A DNA stretch of 64,000 nt from contig NZ_BCYQ01000005.1 in the NCBI RefSeq assembly GCF_001598275.1, forward strand, positions 62,001 through 126,000, written 5' to 3'. Position 1 is the first letter of the stretch, and each line of letters starts with the position of its first letter. The notes beneath the pieces are model-generated. The model saw nothing but the letters and a program-made list of their open reading frames with translations. It was not told the origin of the DNA and ran no database searches. This document shows, one piece after another, positions 27,425 to 36,517 of the stretch. Position numbers and translations under genes: made by a program. The stretch is from Moraxella oblonga NBRC 102422 (GTDB lineage: Bacteria > Pseudomonadota > Gammaproteobacteria > Pseudomonadales > Moraxellaceae).

Positions 27425-28309
27425 TTATGATTTTGGCAAATATGACTCTTTTAATATTGGAGTCAATTTATCATAGGGCACGGTCAATTCAATAAAACCT
27501 TGTGCATATGCCCCCATTTCATAAGGCGAATACACCAACACCAAACCTTCTTTATTAAAATAAAAATTCTCCGCCAATTTAAACGACCACATGTCTTCGT
27601 ATTCTTGAATATCTTCTTCTGTGGTGATTTCCAATTCTTTTGCCAAATAGTCTTTAAAAGCCCTATGATACAACTCATGAAATTCACTTGTTTTTTCGTT
27701 TCTAATCACATCATGCAACTGGATTTGACTTTGTAAATCCATGTCAAAAATCAAATAATTAACATCTTGTACCCCATGAGCCCCACCCATGTACATATCA
27801 TTATAAATAGCAATTTGTGTCAAATGATTAAATGTAGGGAGCATTTCTGGCTTTGTATGCCACACATAGCCCATGCCAGATATAGCCTCTTCACCATTTT
27901 CTTTGGCAATCTCTTTCATTTCGTTGATAAATTCTAAATTTTCATTTACAAATTCATCAATCGTCTTTTTAAATTTGATTAATTTTGAACCATCATCATT
28001 GGTAATCGCCTTATTAACTATTTGCTCTATCCACGCAGGTTCGATTTTGACAAGTTCAACCTCAATTTGAGTACAAGGGCTATATTCCTCATTTTTGTTT
28101 TTGTCAAAATCACACGCATCTTTCATCGCCTGTGGCAATTCATATTTAAAGGGTACAGTAGAAAACTTAACCTTAGCGTCTGTATTACTCGTTGTTTGTT
28201 GGGTAGATGGTGTGGGGTTGTTTGACAAAGAGCTTGTATTTTCGTTACAAGCAATTAACATCATTGTTATTGATAACACCGTTGTCAACATTGTCATTTT
28301 ATTTGCCAT
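27425..28309 (-). CDS. lipoprotein with RsiV/DUF3298-like domain
   Basis: 294 residues from the ATG at 28309, chosen for the GGAG site six bases upstream. Signal peptide with lipobox MLIAC. After a Ser/Thr/Asn-rich linker the body resembles the DUF4163-DUF3298 pair found in RsiV and related bacterial lipoproteins: YNDMYMGGAHGVQDVNYLIFDM, then a typical C-terminal NFYFNKEGLVLVYSPYEMGAYAQGFIELTVPYDKL. These domains bind lysozyme in RsiV, but ligand binding here is unproven. Monocistronic, between a tRNA and a Correia-like repeat. Confidence 0.82.
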   Translation of the reverse strand: MANKMTMLTTVLSITMMLIACNENTSSLSNNPTPSTQQTTSNTDAKVKFSTVPFKYELPQAMKDACDFDKNKNEEYSPCTQIEVELVKIEPAWIEQIVNKAITNDDGSKLIKFKKTIDEFVNENLEFINEMKEIAKENGEEAISGMGYVWHTKPEMLPTFNHLTQIAIYNDMYMGGAHGVQDVNYLIFDMDLQSQIQLHDVIRNEKTSEFHELYHRAFKDYLAKELEITTEEDIQEYEDMWSFKLAENFYFNKEGLVLVYSPYEMGAYAQGFIELTVPYDKLTPILKESYLPKS

Positions 28310-28336
28310 AGCTTTCTCCACAAAACCAATATTATC

Positions 28337-28475
28337 TATACTTAATTCACATCAAAATCATACAAAAACCATTTACCCCAAGCTAAGCCTTTGGGTGAAA
28401 CAGTTTTTCGTTATGGTCTGATAGGCTTACCACGAACAAAAAACCTTTGTTTGTTTTTGAATAGAATTTACTATA
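28337..28475 (+). repeat. Correia-like intergenic repeat, copy A
   Basis: 139 bp bounded by imperfect terminal inverted repeats that end in TATA: TATACTTAATTCACATCAAAA on the left, and on the right a sequence that reads TATAGTAAATTCTATTCAAAAAC on the minus strand. Inside is an inverted-repeat core (CCCCAAGCTAAGCCTTTGGG, GGCTTACCACGAAC). It aligns end to end with the copies at 18.3, 54.9 and 57.0 kb. It accounts for a third of the 28.3-28.7 kb gap; the remainder is AT-rich with the nth promoter. Confidence 0.75.
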
Positions 28476-28693
28476 ACACACCAACTGCCACACCGCCCCT
28501 TGATACTTATCAAAACACCCATATTGGGAAAATTTTTATCACAAATAAAAAAATATCATTGATTAATGATAAACGCCAATAACATTTAGTATGGTTGAGC
28601 AACATATGTGATTAGCATTTTATTATAATCAAAACAATCAATCATTACAATCAATTTTTATCAAATAAATCTTAAAATCATTTTGTCTATTTA

Positions 28694-28702
28694 TGCTATA
28701 AT
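28694..28702 (+). promoter_or_regulatory. extended -10 promoter of nth
   Basis: TGCTATAAT, an extended -10 with a perfect TATAAT, only five bases before the first possible nth ATG (28708). A transcript from here would start at about that ATG, so either the mRNA is leaderless or the real start is the ATG at 28738. Confidence 0.5.
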
Positions 28703-28707
28703 CAACC

Positions 28708-29469
28708 ATGATTTTATGCCATATTTACAAAAATACAATGACAACCAAAAAACCTTCTCAACCAAAAAACAACCAATCCAAATTGGCAATCGCCAAAACT
28801 GCTGACACACCGCCATCTCGTCCAATGAATGCCGATAATCGCTTAAAATTTTTTGAAAAATTAAGCCAACACATCAAAGACCCTGTTACCGAACTTAATT
28901 ATTCTAATGAATTTGAATTACTCATCGCTGTCATGCTCTCTGCCCAAGCCACTGATAAAAGTGTAAACATCGCCACTGCTCGCCTATTTCCAGTTGCCAA
29001 CACCCCACAGGCGATATTGGCGTTGGGCGTGGACGGATTAAAATCCTATATTAACTCCATCGGGCTTTATAATTCTAAGGCAACCAATGTCATCAAAACC
29101 TGTCAAGACCTATTGGATAAACATGGTGGGCAAGTACCTCGTACCAGAGCCGAGTTAGAAGCATTGGCAGGTGTTGGGCGAAAAACCGCCAATGTGGTGT
29201 TAAATACCGCTTTTGGCGAGCCTGTGATGGCGGTGGATACTCATATTTTTCGGGTGGGCAATCGCACAGGGCTTGCCACAGGTAAAACGGTGCTGGCGGT
29301 AGAAAATGCCCTAATGAAACGCATTCCTAGTCAATATTTGGTGGACGCTCATCATTATTTGATTTTGCATGGTCGTTATACTTGTATGGCAAGAAGTCCA
29401 AAATGCGGTGCGTGCGTGGTATTTGATGAATGTATGTTTAAAGATAAAGAAAAATGGGCGGATTTATGA
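28708..29469 (+). CDS. nth: endonuclease III
   Basis: Base-excision repair DNA glycosylase/AP lyase for oxidised pyrimidines. Helix-hairpin-helix LAGVGRKTANVV with the catalytic Lys, then VDTHIFRVGNR with the catalytic Asp, and the C-terminal [4Fe-4S] loop with Cys spacing 6-2-5 (CMARSPKCGACVVFDEC). 253 residues versus about 211 in E. coli: there is an N-terminal Lys/Gln/Pro-rich extension of about 40 residues before MNADNRLKFFEKL. The ATG at 28738 is an alternative start and would give 243 residues; neither has an obvious ribosome site. Confidence 0.96.
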   Translation: MILCHIYKNTMTTKKPSQPKNNQSKLAIAKTADTPPSRPMNADNRLKFFEKLSQHIKDPVTELNYSNEFELLIAVMLSAQATDKSVNIATARLFPVANTPQAILALGVDGLKSYINSIGLYNSKATNVIKTCQDLLDKHGGQVPRTRAELEALAGVGRKTANVVLNTAFGEPVMAVDTHIFRVGNRTGLATGKTVLAVENALMKRIPSQYLVDAHHYLILHGRYTCMARSPKCGACVVFDECMFKDKEKWADL

Positions 29470-29635
29470 TTGGTGTATGACAAAATCATAAACATCAAAA
29501 AACTGTAAAAATAATACAAAATCCACCATTAGGCATAGGATGAATTGCAATTCGCTCTGCAACACGTCAAATTTTAGGTTTGGCAAATAATACCCAAAGA
29601 CAACTCCAAATTCATAAACAATAATACTCACAAAT

Positions 29636-29667
29636 AAAAACCAATATCCTAATGAATATTGGTTTTT
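29636..29667. terminator. bidirectional terminator between nth and bamB
   Basis: 12-bp perfect stem AAAAACCAATAT / ATATTGGTTTTT with an 8-base loop, immediately beyond the bamB stop. Confidence 0.88.
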
Positions 29668-29679
29668 ATTTTTACCAAA

Positions 29680-30855
29680 TCAGTTGGATTGCCACACCGA
29701 CAACACCCCATTGGCGGTTTGAGTATATAAGCGATCATCAATGACATACAGACTGGTTAACTGTCCTTTGGTTTCGCTACGACTAACAATTTTACCTGCA
29801 CTATCAAACAGATGAATCACCCCGTCCAAATCACCTACCGCCACATAATCCCCAATGGCAACAGGGTTGGTGAGTTTGCGATATTTTAACTCATTATTTT
29901 CCCATACCTTTTGACCGCTCATGGCATCAAACGCCACAACATCACCGACCACACTCACCCCAAAGAGCAAACCTCCTTGCATGGCAAGGCTTTTGGTACT
30001 CGCAAGTTCAGCGGTAAACATCAGTCGTCCACGACTCATGTCAAAACCCGCTAACTGTCCGCTATAACTTGGCACATACAAATAACGTCCCATAATGAGT
30101 GGTGTACCATCAACATCGCTCATGCGATTGACTTGGCTTGCCCCTGTCGCAAATCCGATACGACGAGTCCAAAGCGGTGAACCTGAACGTGGATTAATAG
30201 CATGAATACGTCCGTCTGCCGTCCCAAAAATCGCTGTCTGATTATCCAAACTCAAAGGCTTGGCAGTACCACGCACACTCACCTCTGGGTTTTGGGTACT
30301 AAATTGCCAAACCTGTTCGCCATTTTGCAAATCTAATCCATACAAAATGCCATCGTTGGCAGAAATAATCACCCTACCATTGCCCACCAACGCAGGGGCA
30401 AGCGATGAACTGGGTAAGAATTTTTGCCAAAGGATTTGTCCGTTTGCGACATCAATCGCCACCACCTGCCCTGTGCGAGTACCCACGACCGCCACGTCAT
30501 CATTTGCTCCTACACCACTGGTGATAGGGCTACCAATATCAACCGACCATATGGCTTGATTGCCCTGATAGGCACTTACCACGCCCGAACGACTACCTGC
30601 GATAACTGTGCCATTCACAACTGCCACTTGTAGGTCAATCACATCTTTTTTATTTACGCCCTTTTTTAGACTTTTGGACTCTGGCAAAGACACACTAAAC
30701 ACAGGACTTAGCACCGATATGGGTTGCTCTAATTTGGTTAATGAAGCAGGCTTGGTATTGACCTTTTCACTTTTACCAAAACTTTTGATGGATTGACAAC
30801 CTGTCAAAGCTGTTGCCAAAAGTGTGCACATCAAAATGGTTTTTGTCATTCTCAT
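29680..30855 (-). CDS. bamB: outer membrane protein assembly factor BamB
   Basis: Lipoprotein scaffold of the BAM complex, a beta-propeller that helps fold outer-membrane barrels. The start is the ATG at 30855, just after the YfgM-like gene; a longer in-frame reading runs back into that gene and has no signal. Lipobox LTGC after a 17-residue signal. Repeated PQQ-like blades are visible (AYQGNQAIWSVDIG, DVANGQILWQKFL, DLQNGEQVWQFST, NPRSGSPLWTRRIG, DAMSGQKVWENN). 391 residues is normal. Last gene of the rlmN-bamB block; der would usually follow but a terminator and nth are here instead. Confidence 0.96.
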   Translation of the reverse strand: MRMTKTILMCTLLATALTGCQSIKSFGKSEKVNTKPASLTKLEQPISVLSPVFSVSLPESKSLKKGVNKKDVIDLQVAVVNGTVIAGSRSGVVSAYQGNQAIWSVDIGSPITSGVGANDDVAVVGTRTGQVVAIDVANGQILWQKFLPSSSLAPALVGNGRVIISANDGILYGLDLQNGEQVWQFSTQNPEVSVRGTAKPLSLDNQTAIFGTADGRIHAINPRSGSPLWTRRIGFATGASQVNRMSDVDGTPLIMGRYLYVPSYSGQLAGFDMSRGRLMFTAELASTKSLAMQGGLLFGVSVVGDVVAFDAMSGQKVWENNELKYRKLTNPVAIGDYVAVGDLDGVIHLFDSAGKIVSRSETKGQLTSLYVIDDRLYTQTANGVLSVWQSN

Positions 30856-30859
30856 AGGA

Positions 30860-31684
30860 TTACTCTTGCTTGTCAGACATGGTGTCTGTATTTTGTGTAG
30901 GCTTCGTCTCATCAGTAGTTGACTCGCCCTGCTTGGTCGCCACAGGGGCAGAGGTCGCAGATTCTGCCACCACGACATTCTTAGGTTTGATGGGTGTCGG
31001 ATTCATGCCAAGCGACTGCATTTTTAAGCTCAACAATGAACGCTCCGTACCACGCTCTGTCAGGGCTTGCCATGCCAAATCATAGGCTTTTTTGGCATCC
31101 TCCGTCTCATTTTTAGCCACATAAATATCCCCCAAAAGCTCTTGGCGAGATGGCTCAAACGCCTTTGGCATTGCACCATTGGCAAGGCTTAATGCGTTAT
31201 TCACATCGCCACTTGCCAGCATCGCTTGGGCAAGGCGTAATGTGGTAATGGCAGACAAACCTTCATCATCAAGGTTGATGGTTTGAGCTTTTTTAAGTGT
31301 GTCTGTCGCCCCAGCATAGTCTCCCCCGTCCGTCTGCTGACGAGCCTTTATCATGAGTGCTTGCCATGCGTAGGCGGTTTCACCATGTGTCGCCACCAAT
31401 TTGTCAATATCAGCAAATAATTCTTCTTGCTCTTTGGCAAGTTCGGCTTTGGCAGTATCATCAACTGCTGTTTGTTGCTTGGCGATGATACCATCATTTT
31501 TTTCACCAATCAACGTATAGCTGTCGGCGGCAACTGTATCCACTTTGGCATAGTTTTTTTGATAAAACTGCCAACCAAAAAAACCTGCCAACGCCAATAC
31601 CGCCACCATCACGATGTTACCACCGTGCTGTTTTAGGGCATTTAACGCTTGCTTGTCGGTCATGTTTGAATTGTTTTGTGTCAT
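30860..31684 (-). CDS. YfgM-like TPR protein, ancillary SecYEG subunit
   Basis: Inner-membrane protein with one N-terminal membrane segment (about residues 23-42, NIVMVAVLALAGFFGWQFYQ) and a periplasmic TPR-type helical domain to residue 230. A Pro/Thr/Glu-rich tail follows. In E. coli YfgM sits at the Sec translocon with PpiD and hands clients to periplasmic chaperones. Position between hisS and bamB is the conserved order. The hisS stop is 5 bp upstream and bamB begins 4 bp downstream, so the three are tightly coupled. Confidence 0.9.
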   Translation of the reverse strand: MTQNNSNMTDKQALNALKQHGGNIVMVAVLALAGFFGWQFYQKNYAKVDTVAADSYTLIGEKNDGIIAKQQTAVDDTAKAELAKEQEELFADIDKLVATHGETAYAWQALMIKARQQTDGGDYAGATDTLKKAQTINLDDEGLSAITTLRLAQAMLASGDVNNALSLANGAMPKAFEPSRQELLGDIYVAKNETEDAKKAYDLAWQALTERGTERSLLSLKMQSLGMNPTPIKPKNVVVAESATSAPVATKQGESTTDETKPTQNTDTMSDKQE

Positions 31685-31689
31685 GTTAT

Positions 31690-32970
31690 TTACTTATCAA
31701 AGTTAAACTCATTCATGGAGGCGGTTACTTGCTCACCAGTGTGCATATTTTTGACGCTGATGGTGTCATTGGCAACTTCATCTTGCCCAATAATCACCGT
31801 GTATTTTGCCCCTGATTTATCCGCCTTTTTCATTTGCGATTTTAGGCTGGTTGCCGATGCCATTTTGACACGCAAAGTTGGATTATTTAGGCGTAGCTGA
31901 TGGGCATAGAGTACAGCATTCATATACACATCTTCACTGGCAACCACAAACACATCACAGTCTGCCTTTGCCTCAATCGGATTGACCGCCTCGATAAGCA
32001 ACATCAAACGCTCCACCCCCATCGCAAAGCCCACCGCAGGCTCACTCTGTTCTGCCTTGCCCTTAACAATGCCAACCAGCCCATCATAACGCCCACCACC
32101 GCACACGGTCGCTTGCGAGCCTAGTTTGTCAGTAACCCATTCAAAGACGGTTTTGTTATAATAGTCAAGCCCACGCACGAGTTTTTCGTTAATCTCAAAA
32201 TCAATGCCCAACGTGTGCAGATAATTTTGCACTTGCTCAAAATGCAAACGACTCTCCTCACCCAAAAAGTCGGATAACTTGGGTGCTCCCAAAAGAATGG
32301 CTTGGGTTTGCTCATCTTTGCTGTCCAGCACTCGCAAAGGATTGGTACTGACACGGCGTTGGCTGTCATCGTCAAGCCCATCAAAGTGGGCGGTCAGATA
32401 TTCAACCAGTGCATTTTTGTATGCCAAGCGTTCGTGTGCTTCACCTAAGGTGTTGAGCTGTAAAGTAACATGCTCATCAATGCCAAGCCTTCTCCACATC
32501 ATCGCCGTCATCGCAATCAGCTCAGCATCGGCATCAGGCAAAGCACTGCCAAAGCTCTCCACTCCAAGCTGGGTAAACTGGCGATAACGCCCTTTTTGGG
32601 GGCGTTCATAGCGAAACATATTGCCAAGATACCACAGTTTTGGGGTATCGCCACGAGTTAAATTATGCTCCACCACCGCACGCACACACCCTGCTGTGCC
32701 TTCTGGGCGTAGGGTAAATGAGCTCTCACCCTCGTCCTTGCCTGTGTTTTGATTGCCATGTACCACACCAAACATCTCTTTTTCAACAATGTCGGTCGCC
32801 TCGCCAACACCACGGGCAAACAGCTCGGTTTGCTCAACCAATGGCAGACGGATTTGACTAAATCCATAGCCATCAAGCACTTGGGTCAAAATATGCTCCA
32901 CCGCTCGCCACTTGGCGGTCTCGGTGGGCAAAATATCATTAAAGCCACGAATGGCGGTCAATTTACTCAT
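31690..32970 (-). CDS. hisS: histidyl-tRNA synthetase
   Basis: Charges tRNA-His; class II synthetase. The start is placed at ATG 32970 (GAG seven bases upstream); upstream in-frame residues lack homology. It opens with the family N-terminus [14 protein letters not shown]. Motif 2 [19 protein letters not shown], the histidine motif [16 protein letters not shown] and motif 3 [17 protein letters not shown] are intact, then an anticodon-binding domain. 426 residues. Normally ispG lies directly upstream; here about 2.4 kb of exported-protein genes separate them. Confidence 0.98.
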   Translation of the reverse strand: MSKLTAIRGFNDILPTETAKWRAVEHILTQVLDGYGFSQIRLPLVEQTELFARGVGEATDIVEKEMFGVVHGNQNTGKDEGESSFTLRPEGTAGCVRAVVEHNLTRGDTPKLWYLGNMFRYERPQKGRYRQFTQLGVESFGSALPDADAELIAMTAMMWRRLGIDEHVTLQLNTLGEAHERLAYKNALVEYLTAHFDGLDDDSQRRVSTNPLRVLDSKDEQTQAILLGAPKLSDFLGEESRLHFEQVQNYLHTLGIDFEINEKLVRGLDYYNKTVFEWVTDKLGSQATVCGGGRYDGLVGIVKGKAEQSEPAVGFAMGVERLMLLIEAVNPIEAKADCDVFVVASEDVYMNAVLYAHQLRLNNPTLRVKMASATSLKSQMKKADKSGAKYTVIIGQDEVANDTISVKNMHTGEQVTASMNEFNFDK

Positions 32971-32992
32971 AATCATTCTCGTGTTACTAACT

Positions 32993-33568
32993 TTATTGCA
33001 CGCCCACACAATCTTTTAATCGCCGATTGGCAAGCTCATAAAACGCATCAAATACAGCCTCTTTATTTTGCTCTTTGGCATCTGGTTTTGATAACAGCAC
33101 AGCAACCGCTTGAGCGACTTTTTTATCCAAATTTAATGCTTTGATTTTGGCTAATTTATCTTTGGTATCTGACGACATGACTTCTTTGACAGGATAAAAA
33201 TTATCCGCCGTTAAATAATCACTTTTTGGATATTGCACTTCCAAATTATCCAAAATCAAAAGCTCATCAGCCGTCAAATAACCTTGCAAATGACGCTTGG
33301 CAAGGGCATTCATCGGCTCATTCGGTGCTAAAATGCACGCTTTTTTATTGGGCGATAGCATTGTTAAACTATCACCTTGTATCATACCCACCACAAAACC
33401 CATATACTCTTCGCCAAGTCGTTTGGCATACGCCCCAGATTGACCGTTTTGATTTTGACTGATTTGATTTTGACTTATAGATGATTGACTATGATTGGTA
33501 CTTAGACCGCTACACGCTGTTAATAAGGCGATGGTTAAAGCGGTAAATACTTGGGTAAATCTGTTCAT
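32993..33568 (-). CDS. small lipoprotein of unknown function
   Basis: 191 residues from the ATG at 33568 (AGAGAA upstream). Signal peptide with lipobox LTAC, then a Ser/Gln/Asn-rich linker ([24 protein letters not shown]). The mature part ([26 protein letters not shown]...[13 protein letters not shown]...) looks like a small folded helical domain with two cysteines. It resembles Rap1a/Tai-type immunity lipoproteins in length and in the G-Y/F-G-x-x-D-S... pattern only weakly. It sits 22 bp upstream of hisS in the accessory insertion and may be read through with it. Confidence 0.68.
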   Translation of the reverse strand: MNRFTQVFTALTIALLTACSGLSTNHSQSSISQNQISQNQNGQSGAYAKRLGEEYMGFVVGMIQGDSLTMLSPNKKACILAPNEPMNALAKRHLQGYLTADELLILDNLEVQYPKSDYLTADNFYPVKEVMSSDTKDKLAKIKALNLDKKVAQAVAVLLSKPDAKEQNKEAVFDAFYELANRRLKDCVGVQ

Positions 33569-33682
33569 TATCATTTCTCTATCTAAAACACTACTTATTT
33601 AGCCAAACTGGGTGCGAGTCTTTTTAATTCATCATTGCTTAATTTACTAATTTGTGTTCTTAATATTCGCAATGACACAGCA

Positions 33683-33739
33683 TTTTTAAACAATTTGCTT
33701 TGCCAATTTGGGCAAATTCAAAAGGCTGATTTTCATCAT
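33683..33739 (-). repeat. 57-bp direct repeat, copy 1
   Basis: Identical to 34602-34658 except for one G/A difference. The two copies bracket the 33.9-34.6 kb lipoprotein gene. In the minus-strand frame it encodes DENQPFEFAQIGKANCLK, so it may be the 3' end of a duplicated gene. Confidence 0.8.
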
Positions 33740-33790
33740 CAAACAATTTTCTTTAAATATTCATTCAATTCATCATTGGATAAACCCTAA

Positions 33791-33846
33791 AATGCGTCAT
33801 ACGCACCATTCAAGATTTACACTTCTATTGGTGCGTGATACGCACC
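33791..33846. repeat. pair of GGTGCGT-ACGCACC palindromes
   Basis: 33830-33846 is a perfect 7-bp-arm palindrome (GGTGCGT gat ACGCACC); 33791-33807 is a degenerate copy (AATGCGT cat ACGCACC). A further decayed copy lies at 34750-34769. The 33.57-33.96 kb gap otherwise holds two short gene-end fragments (LSNDEL-containing) and no intact gene. Confidence 0.65.
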
Positions 33847-33884
33847 TTACTATTAAATCAAAAGGCTGTTATTTTTACCAAACA

Positions 33885-34591
33885 TTATCCGCCAGATTTC
33901 CAGCTTAACAGCCATTGCAAAGGGCTGGTGATAATATCGCCAATAACCGCCACAGGTAATAACATTACTGTTTTGCCTTTGGAGTTTTTGCTCCCACAGT
34001 ATAAAACTCTATCATTCTGCTTGGTGCTGAAATTGCAGGATACACAGTTTTTGCAAAAGTTTTTTCAATCGGTATCATTTTAAATTCACTGCGAATAAAA
34101 AACTCTTCACGATTTTTATAAGGCATATCCAATCGCTCTAACTTTTGCATATATTCATCAGAACGCTCATTTGTATGATAAACTGCACCAACTTGTTGCA
34201 AAATCATTTTTTCTTTATCGGATAAGGCATTTACCCCTTTAAGGTAAACCAAATCCATAGTACCTTCATAATATCCTTGTTCCGATAAACTTATATCACT
34301 CACAGCTTTTATTGTTAAATGCGTCAAATCCAACTCATCTAAAATCATTGCCAAATCTTTTTTGCCATTAAGCAAATAATCATTGGTATTACCTACAAAA
34401 ATCAATGCATTCGGATAACCATCAATCACGGTCGCAGGTTTGGCAATGGCGATAATATTATCATTAAATAATACTTCTCTGACATTTTTTTGACCGCTGT
34501 GCATCACAGACTTAGTGGCATTAAATGTACACCCTGTAACACCAACCATTGTCGCAAAACTTAGGCAGATTGCAATTGCCAATTTTTTCAT
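33885..34591 (-). CDS. lipoprotein of unknown function, probably frameshifted at its 3' end
   Basis: The intact reading frame runs from 34591 (AAGGA six bases upstream) to a stop at 33965. It has a signal peptide and lipobox VTGC. The body has VIDGYPNALIFVGNTNDYLLNGKKDL and an alpha/beta look. Just before the stop, in the +2 frame, the sequence continues as SKNSKGKTV then MLLPVAVIGDIITSPLQ and WLLSWKSGG to a stop at 33885. That hydrophobic GDIITSP tail is what many small bacterial lipoproteins end with. A one-base change near the AGCAAAAAC run (about 33985-33993) would join the two. I therefore span both frames; the unbroken frame alone covers 33965-34591. Confidence 0.6.
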
Positions 34592-34601
34592 CATTAATCC
34601 T

Positions 34602-34658
34602 TTTTTAAACAATTTGCTTTGCCAATTTGGACAAATTCAAAAGGCTGATTTTCATCAT
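34602..34658 (-). repeat. 57-bp direct repeat, copy 2
   Basis: Second copy of the repeat at 33683-33739. Here the minus-strand frame is open further upstream, giving a 39-codon fragment that starts MNLRWAMLFFSNGFDEVIYD and ends CLKKD just before the lipoprotein gene. No ribosome site is seen, so it is more likely a gene remnant. Confidence 0.78.
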
Positions 34659-34783
34659 AGATTACTTCATCAAACCCATTTGAAAAAAATAACATCGCCC
34701 ACCTTAAATTCATATCCACGAATGATTAACGCTTATTTGTTATCGTCCCAATGCGTCGTGATACACACCTTGCCATTGGTTTA

Positions 34784-35365
34784 TTATTCAATAGAAATTT
34801 GACATTCTACCAATTTGTTTAAAGAATATTGAACCATTAGTTGCTTATATTCATCATCTAAGTGATTTAAATCATGCAAAAGAGAAAGTGCTTCTTCTAT
34901 TGCTTTTAAATCTCTTGCTTTAGCAATTAATATTTCGATTTCCTGATTACCTTCAATAATACCAACTAAATCCGACACGGGCATTACACCATCTAACATC
35001 AAATCAGAAGCAACACCATAAGGGCTATTAAAAAGACTATTTAGGGAAATATTTTGCTCTTTTGTTAGGTTTTTATCCAACAATTCTTTAACCATATTTT
35101 TAATGGTGTCATTTTCATCTTTCATAAAACATTGTTTTTCCACAGCAGTCATTTTAACCTGTGAACCAACTTCAACAGCAGAAACCAAAGATAATAAAAT
35201 TTTTTTACCAAAAATATGGCTGGGTGTTATTTTTTTAGATGTTATGATTTGATTGTTTTTTGCAACTGCTTTGGATATTTTGTTTTCAGCCATAGCTGGT
35301 GTTAATGTTACACCCCAAAGCATTGATAAACAACTAATAAATAATCCACATAACAATCTTTTCAT
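34784..35365 (-). CDS. exported protein of unknown function (193 aa)
   Basis: Cleavable Sec signal (MKRLLCGLFISCLSMLWGVTLTPAMA), then a helical, charged mature domain of about 165 residues. No lipobox at the expected place. A hydrophobic patch SHIFGKKILLSLVSAVEVGS follows the signal region. Two cysteines remain in the mature protein (KQCFMK and VECQISIE). It begins 9 bp after ispG, so it is probably cotranscribed with that operon, but it is not part of the conserved gene order. No family recognised. Confidence 0.68.
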   Translation of the reverse strand: MKRLLCGLFISCLSMLWGVTLTPAMAENKISKAVAKNNQIITSKKITPSHIFGKKILLSLVSAVEVGSQVKMTAVEKQCFMKDENDTIKNMVKELLDKNLTKEQNISLNSLFNSPYGVASDLMLDGVMPVSDLVGIIEGNQEIEILIAKARDLKAIEEALSLLHDLNHLDDEYKQLMVQYSLNKLVECQISIE

Positions 35366-35374
35366 CGTTAATCC

Positions 35375-36496
35375 TTATTGAGCCACCCTAATAATCTCAT
35401 TGGCTCTTTTCTCTGCCAATGCTTTGGCTTTTTCTCGCACCATTGCCTCAATTTCGTCCACCAATTTATTGGTGTCAATCAGATGACTTTTATCGCCATT
35501 TTTATACACCAGTGAATTAGGGCTTGCCCCCACCACACCAATATCGGCTTCTTTTGCCTCGCCCGGTCCATTGACTTTACAACCAATCACCGACACATCC
35601 ATCGGCTCACGAATGTCCTCTAATCGTGCTTCAAGCTCGGTCATTACCTTAATGACATTAAACTCTTGACGGCTACAAGACGGGCAAGCGATAAAATTCA
35701 CGCCATTAGAGCGAATACCAAGCGACTTTAAAATATCAAAGCCAATTTTAATCTCTTCTTCTGGCTGGGCTGCCAGCGAAATTCGCATTGTATCGCCAAT
35801 ACCTTCTAAGAGCAATCCACCCAAGGCAATAGCGGACTTGACCGTACCAGTACGATACACGCCAGCTTCGGTTACACCCAAATGCAAGGGACAATCCACC
35901 TGTGCTGAAATGAGCCGATAAGCGTCCATTGTCAAAAAGACATTAGATGCCTTGACCGAAATTTTATAATCAAAAAAGTTATGACGGTCTAAGATATCAA
36001 TATGACGCATTGCTGATTCTAACATCGCCTGCCCTGTTGGTTCGCCATATTTTTTTTGTAAATCTTTTTCTAGTGAGCCTGCATTGACCCCAATACGAAT
36101 GGGTAAGCCGTGATGTTTAGCACAGGCGATGACCTCTTTAACTTTTTGTTCATTGCCGATGTTGCCAGGATTGATACGCAAGCAGTCCGCCCCTACTTCG
36201 GCGACCGCCAAAGCGATTTTATAATCAAAATGAATATCAGCAATGAGCGGAATATTGACCTGTTTACGAATTTCACCAAAGGCTTTAACACTCTCCATCG
36301 TGGGGGTAGAAACACGCATCAAATCTGCCCCTGCATCGACGCACCGCTGTATTTGAGCGACCGTTGCCGCCACATCGCAAGTTTCGGTATTGGTCATTGA
36401 CTGCACGCTAATGGGAGCATCGCCACCGATGGCGACATTGCCCACCATAATTTTACGAGTGGGACGGCGAGTGATGGGGGTGTGATGATTTGACAC
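35375..36496 (-). CDS. ispG: 4-hydroxy-3-methylbut-2-en-1-yl diphosphate synthase
   Basis: [4Fe-4S] enzyme converting MEcPP to HMBPP, the penultimate step of the MEP pathway (dxr is at the window start). GTG start at 36496 with AGGAA five bases upstream. TIM-barrel N-terminal part ([40 protein letters not shown]), and cluster cysteines in [13 protein letters not shown] and [13 protein letters not shown]. 373 residues, the short bacterial form. Follows rodZ by 21 bp. Confidence 0.98.
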   Translation of the reverse strand: MSNHHTPITRRPTRKIMVGNVAIGGDAPISVQSMTNTETCDVAATVAQIQRCVDAGADLMRVSTPTMESVKAFGEIRKQVNIPLIADIHFDYKIALAVAEVGADCLRINPGNIGNEQKVKEVIACAKHHGLPIRIGVNAGSLEKDLQKKYGEPTGQAMLESAMRHIDILDRHNFFDYKISVKASNVFLTMDAYRLISAQVDCPLHLGVTEAGVYRTGTVKSAIALGGLLLEGIGDTMRISLAAQPEEEIKIGFDILKSLGIRSNGVNFIACPSCSRQEFNVIKVMTELEARLEDIREPMDVSVIGCKVNGPGEAKEADIGVVGASPNSLVYKNGDKSHLIDTNKLVDEIEAMVREKAKALAEKRANEIIRVAQ

Positions 36497-36517
36497 AAAA
36501 ATTCCTAATGTAAAAGA

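Noticed and set aside
34598-34717. 39-codon frame spanning the second 57-bp repeat
   Set aside because: No ribosome site, and it looks like the end of a larger gene; reported as a fragment, not a gene.
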